64,000 bases of DNA from Mesorhizobium australicum (GCF_900177325.1 NZ_FXBL01000004.1:2046001-2110000), one strand, 5' to 3'. Shown: positions 41,965 through 51,081, numbered from the stretch's first letter. Program-made: numbers and translations. Notes: generated by a model from the letters alone, not told the origin.

Positions 41965-42336
41965 TTACGCCTCGATCGTCACGCGGTCGGGATAGAAGGC
42001 GCCGTGGTCGCGGATCGCGGCCATCTCGTCATAGGGCCTCTCGTAGGCCCACATCGCGTTGTCGCCGCGGGGACCGGCAGGCGTGACGCTCCAGTAGGAG
42101 GCGTCGCCCTTGTAGGGGCAGTGGCTGGCATGCGTCGTCTTCTCCAGCGCCGAGAAATCGATGTCGGCGAAGGGAATGTAGAGCACCGGCGGGTAGGGCG
42201 TCTCCGTGAGTTTCAACGCGCGGGCTGTACGTGCGATCACTTTGCCGCCGGCCGAGACGGTGACCGGGCCGGGGTAGGGCTCGACGGTGATCGACTTCGC
42301 CGGATTGCGGGCGAAGCCCGGGGAGGGGTTGGTCAT
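41965..42336 (-). CDS. DUF427 domain protein
   Basis: A 123-residue protein with the DUF427 pattern: VTVSAGGKVIARTARALKLTETPYPPVLYIPFADIDF, then CPYKGDASYWSVT and NAMWAYERPYDEMAAIRDHGAFYPDRV. The conserved H-C-P-Y-K-G and W-x-Y-E-x-P features are intact. The protein is common in Rhizobiales and Actinobacteria; no biochemical role is known to me. It is divergent from the polysaccharide deacetylase gene. Confidence 0.93.
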   Translation of the reverse strand: MTNPSPGFARNPAKSITVEPYPGPVTVSAGGKVIARTARALKLTETPYPPVLYIPFADIDFSALEKTTHASHCPYKGDASYWSVTPAGPRGDNAMWAYERPYDEMAAIRDHGAFYPDRVTIEA

Positions 42337-42440
42337 CGTCGCTCTCCTTTGTCGATGCGGCGCCGCCGATCTTGCGGCCGCCGCGAATTTGCCGCAAGGC
42401 GGGTCAAGATCACGACTGCTCGACCGCTGGACCCATCCCG

Positions 42441-43175
42441 ATGAAACGCGCCTTCCCTGCTGTCCTTGCGGTCGCGCTGCTCTGCTCGCCGGCGGCGGGC
42501 GGGAGCCGGTTGGTCGAGCCGCAACTGCATCTCGAAAGCTCGGCGGGCGGGCGGCGCGTGGCGCTGACGCTCGACGCCTGCAGCGGCGCCACCGACACGC
42601 GCATCCTGTCGGCGCTGGTGGAGAACGCCATTCCGGCGACGATCTTTGTCACGGCGCGCTGGCTGAGGCGTAATCCCGACGCGGTGCGGCTGCTTCTCGC
42701 CCATCCGGCTCTGTTCGAGATCGAGAACCACGGCGCGCGCCACGTGCCGGCGGTGGACGAGGCGGTGCGCATCTACGGCATCGCGGCGGCGGGATCGCCG
42801 CAGGCGGTGGCGGCGGAGGTGGAGGGCGGGGCGCGCGAGATGACCGCGCTGGGCCTCGCCAAGCCGCGCTGGTTTCGCGGCGCGACGGCGAAATACACGC
42901 CGTCCGCAATCGCGAAGATCCGCGGGATGGGCTACCGCGTCGCCGGCTACTCGCTCAATGCCGACCAGGGTGCGACGCTGGGGGCGGCCTCGGTGGAGAA
43001 GCGCGTCGCCGCGGCGAAGGACGGCGACGTCATCATCGCCCATGTCAACCAGCCGACGCGCCAGGCCGGCGCGGGGCTGGTGAAGGGCCTGCTGCGGCTC
43101 AAGGCCGACGGCGCGACCTTCGTGCGGCTGGAGGATGTCGCGGAGACGGGAACGGACGGTACGGCGGCGCCGTGA
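42441..43175 (+). CDS. Secreted polysaccharide deacetylase (NodB-like, DAC-type motif)
   Basis: A 244-residue secreted protein with signal peptide (MKRAFPAVLAVALLCSPAAG) and a NodB-homology domain. Motif 1 reads LTLDACSG, where the second metal-binding aspartate of the normal TFDDG is replaced by alanine-cysteine; this DAC variant is found in a subgroup of alphaproteobacterial deacetylases. Motif 2 is ENHGARH (H-x3-H), motif 3 RWFRGATAKYT, and motif 5 includes VIIAHVNQPTR. It should act on a periplasmic or surface glycan. A repeat fills the gap after it. Confidence 0.87.
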   Translation: MKRAFPAVLAVALLCSPAAGGSRLVEPQLHLESSAGGRRVALTLDACSGATDTRILSALVENAIPATIFVTARWLRRNPDAVRLLLAHPALFEIENHGARHVPAVDEAVRIYGIAAAGSPQAVAAEVEGGAREMTALGLAKPRWFRGATAKYTPSAIAKIRGMGYRVAGYSLNADQGATLGAASVEKRVAAAKDGDVIIAHVNQPTRQAGAGLVKGLLRLKADGATFVRLEDVAETGTDGTAAP

Positions 43176-43193
43176 GGAGAGAGGCGAGTAGCG

Positions 43194-43269
43194 CCCCCTC
43201 ACCCGGCTCGGCTTCGCCTCGCCACCCTCTCCCCGAGGGGAGAGGGGGCCGCGAAGCGGCCGGATGAGG
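43194..43269. repeat. Rhizobial intergenic repeat copy
   Basis: ccccctcac, a c/g-rich arm, then a perfect ccctctcccc-ga-ggggagaggg hairpin (43225-43246), a gccgcgaagcggc hairpin and a cggatgagg end. The same ends occur at 30067 and 40305. It separates the deacetylase and the convergent aminotransferase. Confidence 0.8.
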
Positions 43270-43299
43270 CGGCTGCCGTCACGGCCCTATGAAAAGACC

Positions 43300-44688
43300 T
43301 CAGGCGGCGCGGAGACCTTCCTTGCTGACCCAGGCCTCGGTGTCGGCGAGGGCCTTTTCGAAGCGGTCGAACAGCTCGTTGAGCTCGGCCTCGGTGATGA
43401 TCATCGGCGGGCAGAAGGCGATAGTGTCGCCGATGGCGCGCAGGATCGCGCCGTGGCCTTCGGCGAACCTCACCAGCCCCGGTCCGACGCCCTTCTTGGC
43501 GTCGAAGGAGCGCTTCGTCTTCTTGTCGGCCACGAGCTCAACGCCACCGACCAGGCCCGAATAGCGCACCTCGCCGACGAGCGGATGATCCGCCACGGCC
43601 TTCAGCCGCTTCTCGAAGACGGGCGCGAGCGCCCGCACTTTGCCGATGATGTCGCGCTTCTGGTAGATCTCGATCGTCTTGGCGCCGACGGCGCAGCCGA
43701 GCGGATGGCCGCCATAGGTAAAGCCGTGGCCGAACGTGCCGATCTGGCGCGAATGGTCGACATAGGCCTGGTAGATGTCCTCCGGCACCAGCACCGCGCC
43801 GAGCGGCACATAGGCCGAGGTGAGCTGCTTGGCGGCGGAAATGGTGGTGGGCACCATGCCGTGCGTCTGCGCCCCCCACCAGTTGCCGGTGCGGCCGAAG
43901 CCGTTGATGACCTCGTCGTCGATCAGGATGATGTCGTGCTCGTCGAGCACCTCCTTGATCGCCGGATAATAGCCCGCCGGCGGGACGATGACGCCGCCGG
44001 CGCCCATCACCGGCTCGGCGATCATCGCCGCGATCGTGTCGGGGCCCTCACGCTCGATCAAATCGCGGAGGGAGCCCACAATCCTCGCCAGGAACTCGGC
44101 TTCGCTCTCGCCGTCCTCGCCGAATCGCCAGTAGTGCGGGCAGTCCGTGTGGATGACGCGGTCGACCGGCAGGTCCCAGCCCATGTGGTTGTAGGGCAGG
44201 CCGGTGAGCGAGGCGGCCATGATCGTGACGCCGTGATAGGCCTTCTGGCGCGAGATGATCTTCTTCTTGTTTGGCCGGCCGAGCGCATTGTTCATGTACC
44301 AGGCGAGCTTGACCTGGGTGTCGTTGGCCTCGGAGCCGGACGAGGTGTAAAACACCTTGGAGATCGGGATCGGCGCGATCTCCTTCAACTTCTCGGCCAA
44401 CTCGATCGCCGGCTCCATGCCCTTGGCGCCGAAGAGGTGCGAGTAGGACAGCGTGCGCAGCTGCTCGGTGGCGGTCTCGATCAGTTCCTCGTCGCCATAG
44501 CCGAGGCCGGTGCACCACAGGCCCGCCATGCCCTCGATATAGGCCTTGCCCTGCGTGTCGTAGACATAGACGCCCTTGCCGCGCTCGATGACCAGCGGAC
44601 CGATCTCCCGCAGCCGGTGGATCGGCGTGTAGGGGTGAAGCAGGGCTTCGACGTCGCGCGCCTGGACGTTGGTGAGCGGGGCATTCAT
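43300..44688 (-). CDS. Class III (omega) aminotransferase
   Basis: A 462-residue PLP enzyme of the class III aminotransferase family (omega-amino-acid:pyruvate or related). It has the substrate/PLP loop SSGSEANDTQVKLAWY, AYHGVTIMAASLTG, the aspartate region ILIDDEVINGFGRTG, and the PLP lysine in ISAAKQLTSAYVPLGA. GFTYGGHPLGCAVG is the family's C-terminal signature. The amine substrate is unknown; beta-alanine, putrescine or GABA are typical for this subgroup. I chose ATG 44688. It stands alone and is convergent with the deacetylase. Confidence 0.93.
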   Translation of the reverse strand: MNAPLTNVQARDVEALLHPYTPIHRLREIGPLVIERGKGVYVYDTQGKAYIEGMAGLWCTGLGYGDEELIETATEQLRTLSYSHLFGAKGMEPAIELAEKLKEIAPIPISKVFYTSSGSEANDTQVKLAWYMNNALGRPNKKKIISRQKAYHGVTIMAASLTGLPYNHMGWDLPVDRVIHTDCPHYWRFGEDGESEAEFLARIVGSLRDLIEREGPDTIAAMIAEPVMGAGGVIVPPAGYYPAIKEVLDEHDIILIDDEVINGFGRTGNWWGAQTHGMVPTTISAAKQLTSAYVPLGAVLVPEDIYQAYVDHSRQIGTFGHGFTYGGHPLGCAVGAKTIEIYQKRDIIGKVRALAPVFEKRLKAVADHPLVGEVRYSGLVGGVELVADKKTKRSFDAKKGVGPGLVRFAEGHGAILRAIGDTIAFCPPMIITEAELNELFDRFEKALADTEAWVSKEGLRAA

Positions 44689-44792
44689 GACAGGTCTCCG
44701 ATGGTTCGGCCGGAGACTAGCGAAGATTTTGCAGTGCGGTAACCCCGCGGCGGGGCTGGACCAAACGCATTCAGCCAGCTGGCGTCCGGGCC

Positions 44793-45881
44793 CTATCGGC
44801 CCGGCACCTGGCAGCACCTTGCGGAGGCTCCTATATCGCTTGTTCCCCCGGAGAAATTGTAAGCTATGCAACCTGTGGTCCACTGGGCCAAAGTCACTGC
44901 CGCAAGGCTGGACCAGCAATTCGTGCTGACCCTGCTGTAGCCGCCGGGACAAGAGGGTGGCGGGAAGTAGCCACTATAACCACTGCCCAGTTGAGAAACA
45001 TTTGCGCCGGTGTCGTAGCAAGACAGGGCAGTGCGTACGGGCGGCATGTAATATCCGACGATGTCGATCAGATAGTGGACGGAGACGCCCGAATAGATAC
45101 TGATGTCGAACGCGCATCCCTGACAACTGCTGACGATGAGATCCGCGCTCGCCCCGGAGCTTCCCGCGTTCATCCAGACCGTGTTGCCCGTCTGGTATGG
45201 GGTGCCGTATTTGAACACTTTGAAAGCGCCGGCGCCCGCCGGTGACTGCAACGTGACGCTGACGGCATAGGCGGCGGCATAGAGATTGATGCCGCAGTTT
45301 GTCGAACCCGTGCCGTTCGCATATGTGCCGGCTCCGCCCTGGGAGGTGTAGTTGGGGGCGTCCTCGATGTAGAGGTTTCGCGTTCCCACGAGGGGCGAGC
45401 CGAGCACGACCGAGTTGGCTATGCGGCATCGGCCATAGGGGAGAGGCGTGTAGACCAGATCGTTGTAATAACTGCCCAAGGTTTGTGGTGCGACCGACCC
45501 GCTGCCGGCGACCTGGTTTTCGGGCGGGGCAGGATTTGCGATGTCGCCACCGGTCAGCGCGAGGGGCACCTCGTCGACCGACCGCGCGGTGGTGGCCTTC
45601 AGAACATTCTCGGCACCGGCGGCCATGACGGCCTTGGTCAGCATCCTCGCCCATCGGGAACCGCCGCCGCCCGGACGGCTGTCGGCGGCGGACTGCCACT
45701 TCGCCACGAGATCCTTGGCGATCGCCGCGCGCTGGGCGGTTGAAAGCATCGGTTGCGACGGCGTCGACATTTGAGGTGGCGAAGCCGTTGACCGAAGACC
45801 GGTCGCGGTCTGTGCCGAAGCGGGAAGTGCGAAAACGAGGAGTGCAAGCGTGGAAAGGCAAAATGCAAGAAATCGCTTCAT
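44793..45881 (-). CDS. Secreted beta-rich protein with a PCRxxDTR...VDIVGYY-type module
   Basis: A 362-residue exported protein. The signal peptide is MKRFLAFCLSTLALLVFALPASA. After a helical, Ser/Ala-rich stretch comes a beta-rich module from about residue 145 to 285. It opens SYYNDLVYTPLPYGRCRIAN, passes through VSVTLQSPAGAGAFKVFKYG and ADLIVSSCQGC, and closes VHYLIDIVGYYMPP. This matches the bacterial surface-repeat pattern that begins F-x-P-x-x-P-C-R-x-x-D-T and ends V-x-D-V-x-G-Y-F. A cysteine-rich tail (CYDTG, SCPGG, NCWSS, GCIAY, CCQVPGR) follows. Function unknown; adhesion or surface binding is a guess. It lies alone, slightly less GC-rich than neighbours. Confidence 0.75.
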   Translation of the reverse strand: MKRFLAFCLSTLALLVFALPASAQTATGLRSTASPPQMSTPSQPMLSTAQRAAIAKDLVAKWQSAADSRPGGGGSRWARMLTKAVMAAGAENVLKATTARSVDEVPLALTGGDIANPAPPENQVAGSGSVAPQTLGSYYNDLVYTPLPYGRCRIANSVVLGSPLVGTRNLYIEDAPNYTSQGGAGTYANGTGSTNCGINLYAAAYAVSVTLQSPAGAGAFKVFKYGTPYQTGNTVWMNAGSSGASADLIVSSCQGCAFDISIYSGVSVHYLIDIVGYYMPPVRTALSCYDTGANVSQLGSGYSGYFPPPSCPGGYSRVSTNCWSSLAAVTLAQWTTGCIAYNFSGGTSDIGASARCCQVPGR

Positions 45882-46090
45882 ATAGGTCGTTCCCAACCAA
45901 GCTGTCCCGTTCCACTATCTTCCGTAACGGTAGGTTTGGGAAGCCGAAATAAAACCGATCTTTCGGCACGAAGGCGTGTTGGGAGACCGGCAATCGCCGG
46001 CAATCGTGGCCACGAGTCCATCCCTCGCCAAAGTCGATGGATCCGGTCGATGACCGCTGCACGTTCTGCTGGCTTGCGCCCGGAGACAGC

Positions 46091-46453
46091 TCAGGCCGCG
46101 ATGGCGGGCATGCGCGCCATCACCTGCGACCAGGAGCGGGCGAGGCGGGCGATGGGGTTGCTGCTCTCGGCGGCGGTCTCGATGCGGGTGCTTATGCCAT
46201 CCTCGCCGAGGATCGCCAGCACCAGTTCGTGGTCGCCGCGCTCGCCGAGGCTGATGACGGCGACCCGGCTGCAGTCTGCAATGGCTGCCGTCGGCATGGT
46301 GAAGAGGAGCGCGCCGCCGGTTGCCCTGGCTGCCGCCGCAGCCGCCTCGTCGAAGCCGGCCTTGACGTCTTCCAGGTCGAGCGCGAATTCGAGCTCGACC
46401 ACTTCGAGGGAAGGCCTGACCGGGGCCGGCGCGTTGGCCGCATGCGTTTCCAT
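46091..46453 (-). CDS. Hypothetical protein
   Basis: A 120-residue cytosolic-looking protein that I do not recognise. It has a Pro/Ala-rich N-terminus, a charged helical stretch (VVELEFALDLEDVKAGFDEAAAAAARATG), a beta-rich centre (ALLFTMPTAAIADCSRVAVISLGERGDHELVLAILGEDG) and a short amphipathic C-terminus. Codon use fits the rest of the genome. A competing minus-strand frame at 46192-46659 looks like a shadow. It is divergent from the acyl-CoA ligase, so the two share a promoter region. Confidence 0.6.
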   Translation of the reverse strand: METHAANAPAPVRPSLEVVELEFALDLEDVKAGFDEAAAAAARATGGALLFTMPTAAIADCSRVAVISLGERGDHELVLAILGEDGISTRIETAAESSNPIARLARSWSQVMARMPAIAA

Positions 46454-46618
46454 GGGAGACTCATCCTGAAGGTCCGCCTGAGCGAGCTATGCCGGCGAGA
46501 ATGGCTGCAATGTGGCGGGTGCGGTGCTGTTCGAGGTTGACGAAAAGTCATTCCGGCGGCACTGGACAAGTGCTTCGCGTAGCACGAAATTCGCGCCGAA
46601 GCCTTCGGGAGGAATTCT

Positions 46619-48244
46619 ATGCTTGGACTGATGCAGGAGTGGCCGCTGGTCTGCCACAAGGTGATCGATCATGCCGCGCGGCAGCACGGTCACCGGGAGA
46701 TCGTGTCGCGCTCGGTGGAAGGCCCCATCGTGCGCACCACCTACAACGACATTCGCCTGCGGGCGCTGAAGGTGGCGCAGCTTCTGGCGCGCGACGGCTT
46801 CAAGCGCTCCGACCGGATCGGCACGCTGGCCTGGAACACCGGCAACCATCTCGAAGCCTGGTACGGCATCATGGGCATGGGCGGCGTCTACCACACGCTC
46901 AACCCGCGCCTCTTTCCCGAGCAGCTCGTGTGGATCATGAACCACGCCGAGGACCAGGCGCTGTTCGTCGACCTCACCTTCATGCCGCTGATCGAGAAGA
47001 TCGCGCCGATGGTGAAGTCGCTCAGGAAAATCATCGTGTTCACCGACAAGGCGCACATGCCGGCCACGGCGCTGCCCAACGTGGTGGCCTATGAGGAATG
47101 GCTGGCGGATGGCGACGACGATTTCCGCTGGGTCGACGTCGAGGAGAACGAGGCCTGCGGCATGTGCTACACCTCGGGCACCACGGGCGATCCGAAGGGC
47201 GTGCTCTATTCGCACCGCTCGAATGTCATCCACGGCATGATGGCGGCGATGCCCGACGCCATGGGCATCTCGTCGCGCGACGTGATCCTGCCGGTGGTGC
47301 CGATGTTCCACGCCAATGCCTGGGGGTTGGGCCAGAGCGCACCGATGATCGGCGCCAAGATGGTGATGCCCGGCGGCAAGATGGATGGCGCCTCGATCTA
47401 CGAGCTGCTCGACACGGAGAAGGTGACCTTCTCGGCCGCCGTGCCAACGGTGTGGCTGATGCTGTTGCAGCATCTGGAGGCCAACAACCTGACGCTGCCG
47501 CATCTCAACAAGGTCGTCATCGGCGGCTCGGCCTGCCCGCGCGCCATCACCGAGAAATTCGAGAAGAACTACGGCGTGCAGGTGATCCATGCCTGGGGCA
47601 TGACCGAGATGAGCCCGCTCGGCTCGCTGTGCACGATGAAGCCGGAATACCAGGACCTGACCGGCGAGGCGCTGCTGGACGTCAAGCAGACTCAAGGCTG
47701 GTCGCCCTTCGGCGTCGAGATGAAGGTGACGGACGACGACGACCGAGAGCTGCCGTGGGACGGCAAGACCTTCGGCCGCCTCAAGGTGCGCGGCCCGGCG
47801 GTCGCCAAGGGCTATTACGGCGGCGCGGGCAAGGAGCAGTTCGACGCCGACGGCTGGTTCGACACCGGCGACGTCGCCCACATCAACACCAACGGCTACA
47901 TGCAGATCACCGACCGCTCGAAGGACGTGATCAAGTCGGGTGGCGAGTGGATCTCGTCGATCGAGCTGGAAAACCTCGCCGTTGGCCATCCCGAGGTGGC
48001 GGAGGCCGCGGTGATCGGCATCGCGCATCCGAAATGGGACGAGCGGCCGCTGCTGGTGGTGGTCAGGAAGCCCGGCAAGGAGCCGACCAAGGAACAGATC
48101 CTCGGCTTCATGGACGGCAAGATCGCCAAATGGTGGATGCCCGACGATGTGGTCTTCGTGCCCGAAATACCGCACACGGCCACCGGCAAGATCCAGAAGA
48201 CGACGCTGCGCGAGCACTTCAAGGGATACAAGCTGCCGGCGTGA
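46619..48244 (+). CDS. Acyl-CoA ligase, DmdB/FadD-like (AMP-forming)
   Basis: A 541-residue AMP-forming ligase. The P-loop is [20 protein letters not shown] near residue 180, [11 protein letters not shown] is the A5 motif, [41 protein letters not shown] covers A7-A8, and [11 protein letters not shown] holds the C-terminal catalytic lysine. The N-terminus [24 protein letters not shown] and [19 protein letters not shown] are characteristic of the medium-chain / 3-methylthiopropionyl-CoA ligase (DmdB) subgroup. The true substrate may be a medium-chain fatty acid. A hairpin follows its stop. Confidence 0.93.
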   Translation: MLGLMQEWPLVCHKVIDHAARQHGHREIVSRSVEGPIVRTTYNDIRLRALKVAQLLARDGFKRSDRIGTLAWNTGNHLEAWYGIMGMGGVYHTLNPRLFPEQLVWIMNHAEDQALFVDLTFMPLIEKIAPMVKSLRKIIVFTDKAHMPATALPNVVAYEEWLADGDDDFRWVDVEENEACGMCYTSGTTGDPKGVLYSHRSNVIHGMMAAMPDAMGISSRDVILPVVPMFHANAWGLGQSAPMIGAKMVMPGGKMDGASIYELLDTEKVTFSAAVPTVWLMLLQHLEANNLTLPHLNKVVIGGSACPRAITEKFEKNYGVQVIHAWGMTEMSPLGSLCTMKPEYQDLTGEALLDVKQTQGWSPFGVEMKVTDDDDRELPWDGKTFGRLKVRGPAVAKGYYGGAGKEQFDADGWFDTGDVAHINTNGYMQITDRSKDVIKSGGEWISSIELENLAVGHPEVAEAAVIGIAHPKWDERPLLVVVRKPGKEPTKEQILGFMDGKIAKWWMPDDVVFVPEIPHTATGKIQKTTLREHFKGYKLPA

Positions 48245-48267
48245 GGGCGTCCAAAGCGGGGCCGTCG

Positions 48268-48291
48268 GGCCGGGACTTTGAGTTCCCGGCC
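48268..48291 (+). terminator. Hairpin after the acyl-CoA ligase gene
   Basis: ggccggga, 8-nt loop, tcccggcc forms a perfect 8-bp stem 23 bp after the stop. A caaat stretch follows instead of a T-run, so it is a weak terminator candidate. Confidence 0.45.
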
Positions 48292-48342
48292 AAATCGGCA
48301 TAAGTGACCGCCGGTCTTCGCAGCGAGGGAGCTTCCGGTCAC

Positions 48343-49125
48343 ATGGCGGCAGTCGTCGAACGGCGCGTTTCGCGCGCGGCCCGCTGGTCGCGCCGGCTGG
48401 CTTTCTTCGCGGCCGTGCTGTTCGTCATGTCCGGGCTCGGGCACCGTTACGGGCTCGTCGACACGATCTCGTTCCTCTGGCTGCTCGGCATCGTCGGCGC
48501 GCTCGGCATCGCCGCGCTGTGCTGCGCGGCCTGGGGCTTTTATCGCCTGTGGACGCGCGGCGACAAAGGCGGGCGCGACTCGGCCGCGGGCGCGCTGATC
48601 GCGCTCATCGTTCTGGCGCCCTTCCTCGTCTCGGCCTGGCAGGTGGTGACGCTGCCGTCGCTGACGGACATCTCGACCGACGTCGTCAACCCGCCGCAAC
48701 TGCCGCTGGCGGCGGCGGAGCGCGGCGGGCCGACCAATCCAGTGACGACGCCGACGCCGCGCGATACCGAACTGCAGCTCGAGAACTATCCGGGCGTGAT
48801 CGGCCGCCGCTACGAGGTCGCGCCGGACCTCGTGATCCAGGCGATCGTCAAGCTGGCGCGCGACCGCGGCTGGACGGTGCGCGGCGACCCGCAGCTTGCC
48901 GAGGGCCAGAGCGAGATCACCATCGAGATCGTCGCCTACACCTTCCTGCTCGGGTTTCCGGTGGACGTGGCCGTGCGCGTGGTGGACGAGGACGCCGCGG
49001 TCTATGTCGACATGCGCTCGGTCTCGCGCTGGGGCCGGCACGACCTCGGCGACAACGCCCGGCGCATCGAGGGGTTTTTGACTGAGCTGGACGCGGCGGT
49101 GAAGGGGGAGCCGGTGGCGGAGTAG
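48343..49125 (+). CDS. DUF1499 membrane protein
   Basis: A 260-residue protein with about three N-terminal membrane helices (about residues 15-100) and a C-terminal DUF1499 domain (about 120-245): [34 protein letters not shown], then [55 protein letters not shown]. The SRxGxxDLGxNxxRI motif is the family hallmark. Its function is unknown. I chose ATG 48343; a GTG at 48304 lacks a ribosome binding site. Confidence 0.9.
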   Translation: MAAVVERRVSRAARWSRRLAFFAAVLFVMSGLGHRYGLVDTISFLWLLGIVGALGIAALCCAAWGFYRLWTRGDKGGRDSAAGALIALIVLAPFLVSAWQVVTLPSLTDISTDVVNPPQLPLAAAERGGPTNPVTTPTPRDTELQLENYPGVIGRRYEVAPDLVIQAIVKLARDRGWTVRGDPQLAEGQSEITIEIVAYTFLLGFPVDVAVRVVDEDAAVYVDMRSVSRWGRHDLGDNARRIEGFLTELDAAVKGEPVAE

Positions 49126-49342
49126 GGGCGGCCGGGAGCTGCCTGGCGGCTGTCGGCGTTCTGCGGCCTCTCTCCGCAAGCGGGCCGGCGACTTTGACGG
49201 CGTCGCCGATGCTAATGTCGCGGGGGCACCGGAGGGCGGCGTTTTCTCCCACTGATGCGGCCTTATGTAGGAAACGCACCAAGCTTGGGAGGCGCTGAGA
49301 TGGCGACTCCACACGTTGCGGCTCTTCTGCCATTCTTCTCAA

Positions 49343-50014
49343 ATGATGAAAATGGCTTGGTGGAAGTTTTCCGCGCTCATCACGCTCGCGCTTATAGGAG
49401 CGTGGGACGGCATAAAGTTAGTCGGGACTCTTCTTGGGCTCGTCGCCATGCCGGATGACGCGCTTCTTGTTGTTCGCTTTCTGTATTGGCTAGTCGCGAC
49501 GCCTTGGTGGGTCCCGGCGGGCCTTACGGTATTCTGGATGTTGTTCCTGGCTTCCAAGTTGTGGAGCAACAAGCTCACTCCCGATGAGATCGAAAAACTG
49601 TATGGGCAGGCCAACACAGCCGCAATGATGAGGCTTGAGCGGCATGTGGCCATGGTCAGCAGCGGAGTGGCCGCCGCAATCGGCCTCGTTCAAATCGACG
49701 GCCTCAAGCGGGAGCTTGCTGAGAAGAATCCAGACTTGAAAACGAAGGAGGGACAAGCCGAATGGTTCAGAGTTATGGGAAAGATCTGCGCTGTCCCGCT
49801 GCCTGACTACAGAGACAGTCCTTCAGCGAAGCAGTTTATTACGAGCGAAACCACATTGGACACTCATTATCATTTCCAGATTGAAGCCAAAGATCCAAGT
49901 TTTCCCATAGCTGACCCAAATCTGGCTGAGAAATGGGCTAAAATGAAAGCATCGGCTGATGAGAAAGAGAAGATGCTTCGTCTTATCGCCCAAGATTCAA
50001 TGTCCCCAAAATAA
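49343..50014 (+). CDS. Hypothetical two-helix membrane protein in an AT-richer patch
   Basis: A 223-residue protein of no family I know. Two membrane helices (about residues 8-30 and 50-72) precede a cytosolic or periplasmic part with a helical KLTPDEIEKLYGQANTAAMMRLERH segment and a charged C-terminus (AEKWAKMKASADEKEKML). Its base composition is clearly poorer in GC than the genes on both sides. The start is uncertain: ATGs at 49343, 49346 and 49352, none with a good ribosome binding site. A well-spaced gggagg before ATG 49300 opens another frame that stops at 49458, which may be a short leader peptide or the sign of a frameshift. Its 3' end overlaps the DUF6471 remnant on the other strand. 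Confidence 0.55.
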   Translation: MMKMAWWKFSALITLALIGAWDGIKLVGTLLGLVAMPDDALLVVRFLYWLVATPWWVPAGLTVFWMLFLASKLWSNKLTPDEIEKLYGQANTAAMMRLERHVAMVSSGVAAAIGLVQIDGLKRELAEKNPDLKTKEGQAEWFRVMGKICAVPLPDYRDSPSAKQFITSETTLDTHYHFQIEAKDPSFPIADPNLAEKWAKMKASADEKEKMLRLIAQDSMSPK

Positions 50015-50150
50015 TCGCTTGAAGGCATTGAAGCAAGAAAGCCGCGCTGAACCCCCCTCGGCTAATCTTGTTGTTCAGGTTACGCTCCGATTCCTGAATG
50101 TCCATAGCCGCCAGCTTCTCGGCTAGCTGCGCATACGTCACGCCCTTTCG
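49983..50150 (-). pseudogene. Remnant of a DUF6471 protein gene (3' part)
   Basis: Read on the minus strand, 55 codons from 50150 translate to RKGVTYAQLAEKLAAMDIQE, SERNLNNKISRGGFSAAFLL, then QCLQAI and a stop at 49983. This is the DUF6471 core (rKGVsYaeLaekLa, ErNLrNKisRGgFsAAFllqcL). A stop codon sits immediately upstream (tag in frame), and the N-terminal third is gone, with the MBL-fold gene's end 26 bp away. An internal GTG at 50141 could start a 52-residue peptide, but decay is more likely. DUF6471 proteins are small rhizobial accessory proteins of unknown role. Confidence 0.75.
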
Positions 50151-50175
50151 CTAGCCGGCCTGACCCCACCAGCCC

Positions 50176-51081
50176 TCACCCCGCCCGGTACACCCCGTCA
50201 ATCGACACGTCCGTCTCCGCGATCGCCGCGCCTTTGGCGACAAGATCCTCGATATGCGCCAGCACCGACAGCCCCGCCGCGCCGTGGAGTTTTGGGTCGG
50301 TCTCGCGGTAGATCGCCTTGACCATGTCGGGGATGGTGCGGTCGCCCTGCCGCAGCCTTTCCAGGATGGCGCGCTCGCGCATCTTGCGGTGGGCTTTCAG
50401 GCCGCGCAGGAAGGGGAGCGGCTTGCGCAGCTCACCACCATGGCCGGGAAGGTAGAGCCGGTCGTCGCGGGCGAGCAGCCGGTCGAGCGAGGCCATGTAG
50501 TCGGACATCGAGCCGTCGGGCGGCGCCACGATCGAGGTGGACCACGCCATGACATGGTCGCCGGAGAACAGGATGCCGGTGCCTTCGAGGCCGAACGACA
50601 TGTGGTTGGCGGCGTGGCCCGGCGTGAAGACGCCGCCGAGCCTCCAGCCGTCGCCCTCGACCACCTCGCCGTCGCCAAGACGCACATCGGGTGTGAAGTC
50701 GAGGTCGCCGCTGGCGTCGAGCGGGTTGGTCTCGCCGATGCGCAGCGGCCGCGAGGCGCGGTGCGGCCCTTCGGCGACCGTGGTCGCGCCGGTCAGCTCC
50801 TTCAGCCGGCGCGCCAGCGGCGAGTGGTCGCGATGGGTGTGGGTGAGGACGATGTGGCTGACCGGGCGGCCGGCGATCGCGCGCCTAAGTGCCTCGAAAT
50901 GCGCGTCATCCTCGGGGCCTGGATCGATGACGGCCAGCGTCTCGGTGCCGACGAGATAGGTGTTGGTGCCGTAGAAGGTAAAGGCGCTGGGATTGTTGAC
51001 CGTCAGCCGGGACACGCCCGGAGCGATCGGAACGGCCGATCCGTAGGCCGGGTCGAAGGCGGTCTGGAACTCGATGGCCAT
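50176..51081 (-). CDS. MBL-fold metallo-hydrolase (LACTB2-like)
   Basis: A 301-residue metallo-beta-lactamase-fold hydrolase. The zinc motif is THTHRDHS near residue 87, with further ligands in FTPGHAANHMSFGL, GDHVMAW and LPGHGGELRKP. A C-terminal winged-helix-like region (RMRERAILERLRQGDRTIPDMVKAIYRETDP, LSVLAHIEDLVAKGA) is typical of the LACTB2/glyoxalase-II-like ribonuclease-type subgroup. The substrate is unknown. I chose ATG 51081, where homology starts. It is divergent from bioY. Confidence 0.92.
   Translation of the reverse strand: MAIEFQTAFDPAYGSAVPIAPGVSRLTVNNPSAFTFYGTNTYLVGTETLAVIDPGPEDDAHFEALRRAIAGRPVSHIVLTHTHRDHSPLARRLKELTGATTVAEGPHRASRPLRIGETNPLDASGDLDFTPDVRLGDGEVVEGDGWRLGGVFTPGHAANHMSFGLEGTGILFSGDHVMAWSTSIVAPPDGSMSDYMASLDRLLARDDRLYLPGHGGELRKPLPFLRGLKAHRKMRERAILERLRQGDRTIPDMVKAIYRETDPKLHGAAGLSVLAHIEDLVAKGAAIAETDVSIDGVYRAG

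Noticed and set aside
46192..46659. 155-codon minus-strand frame overlapping the 120-aa hypothetical gene
   Set aside because: Ser/Arg/Pro-rich without domain and out of frame with the better-composed 46091-46453 gene; treated as a shadow.
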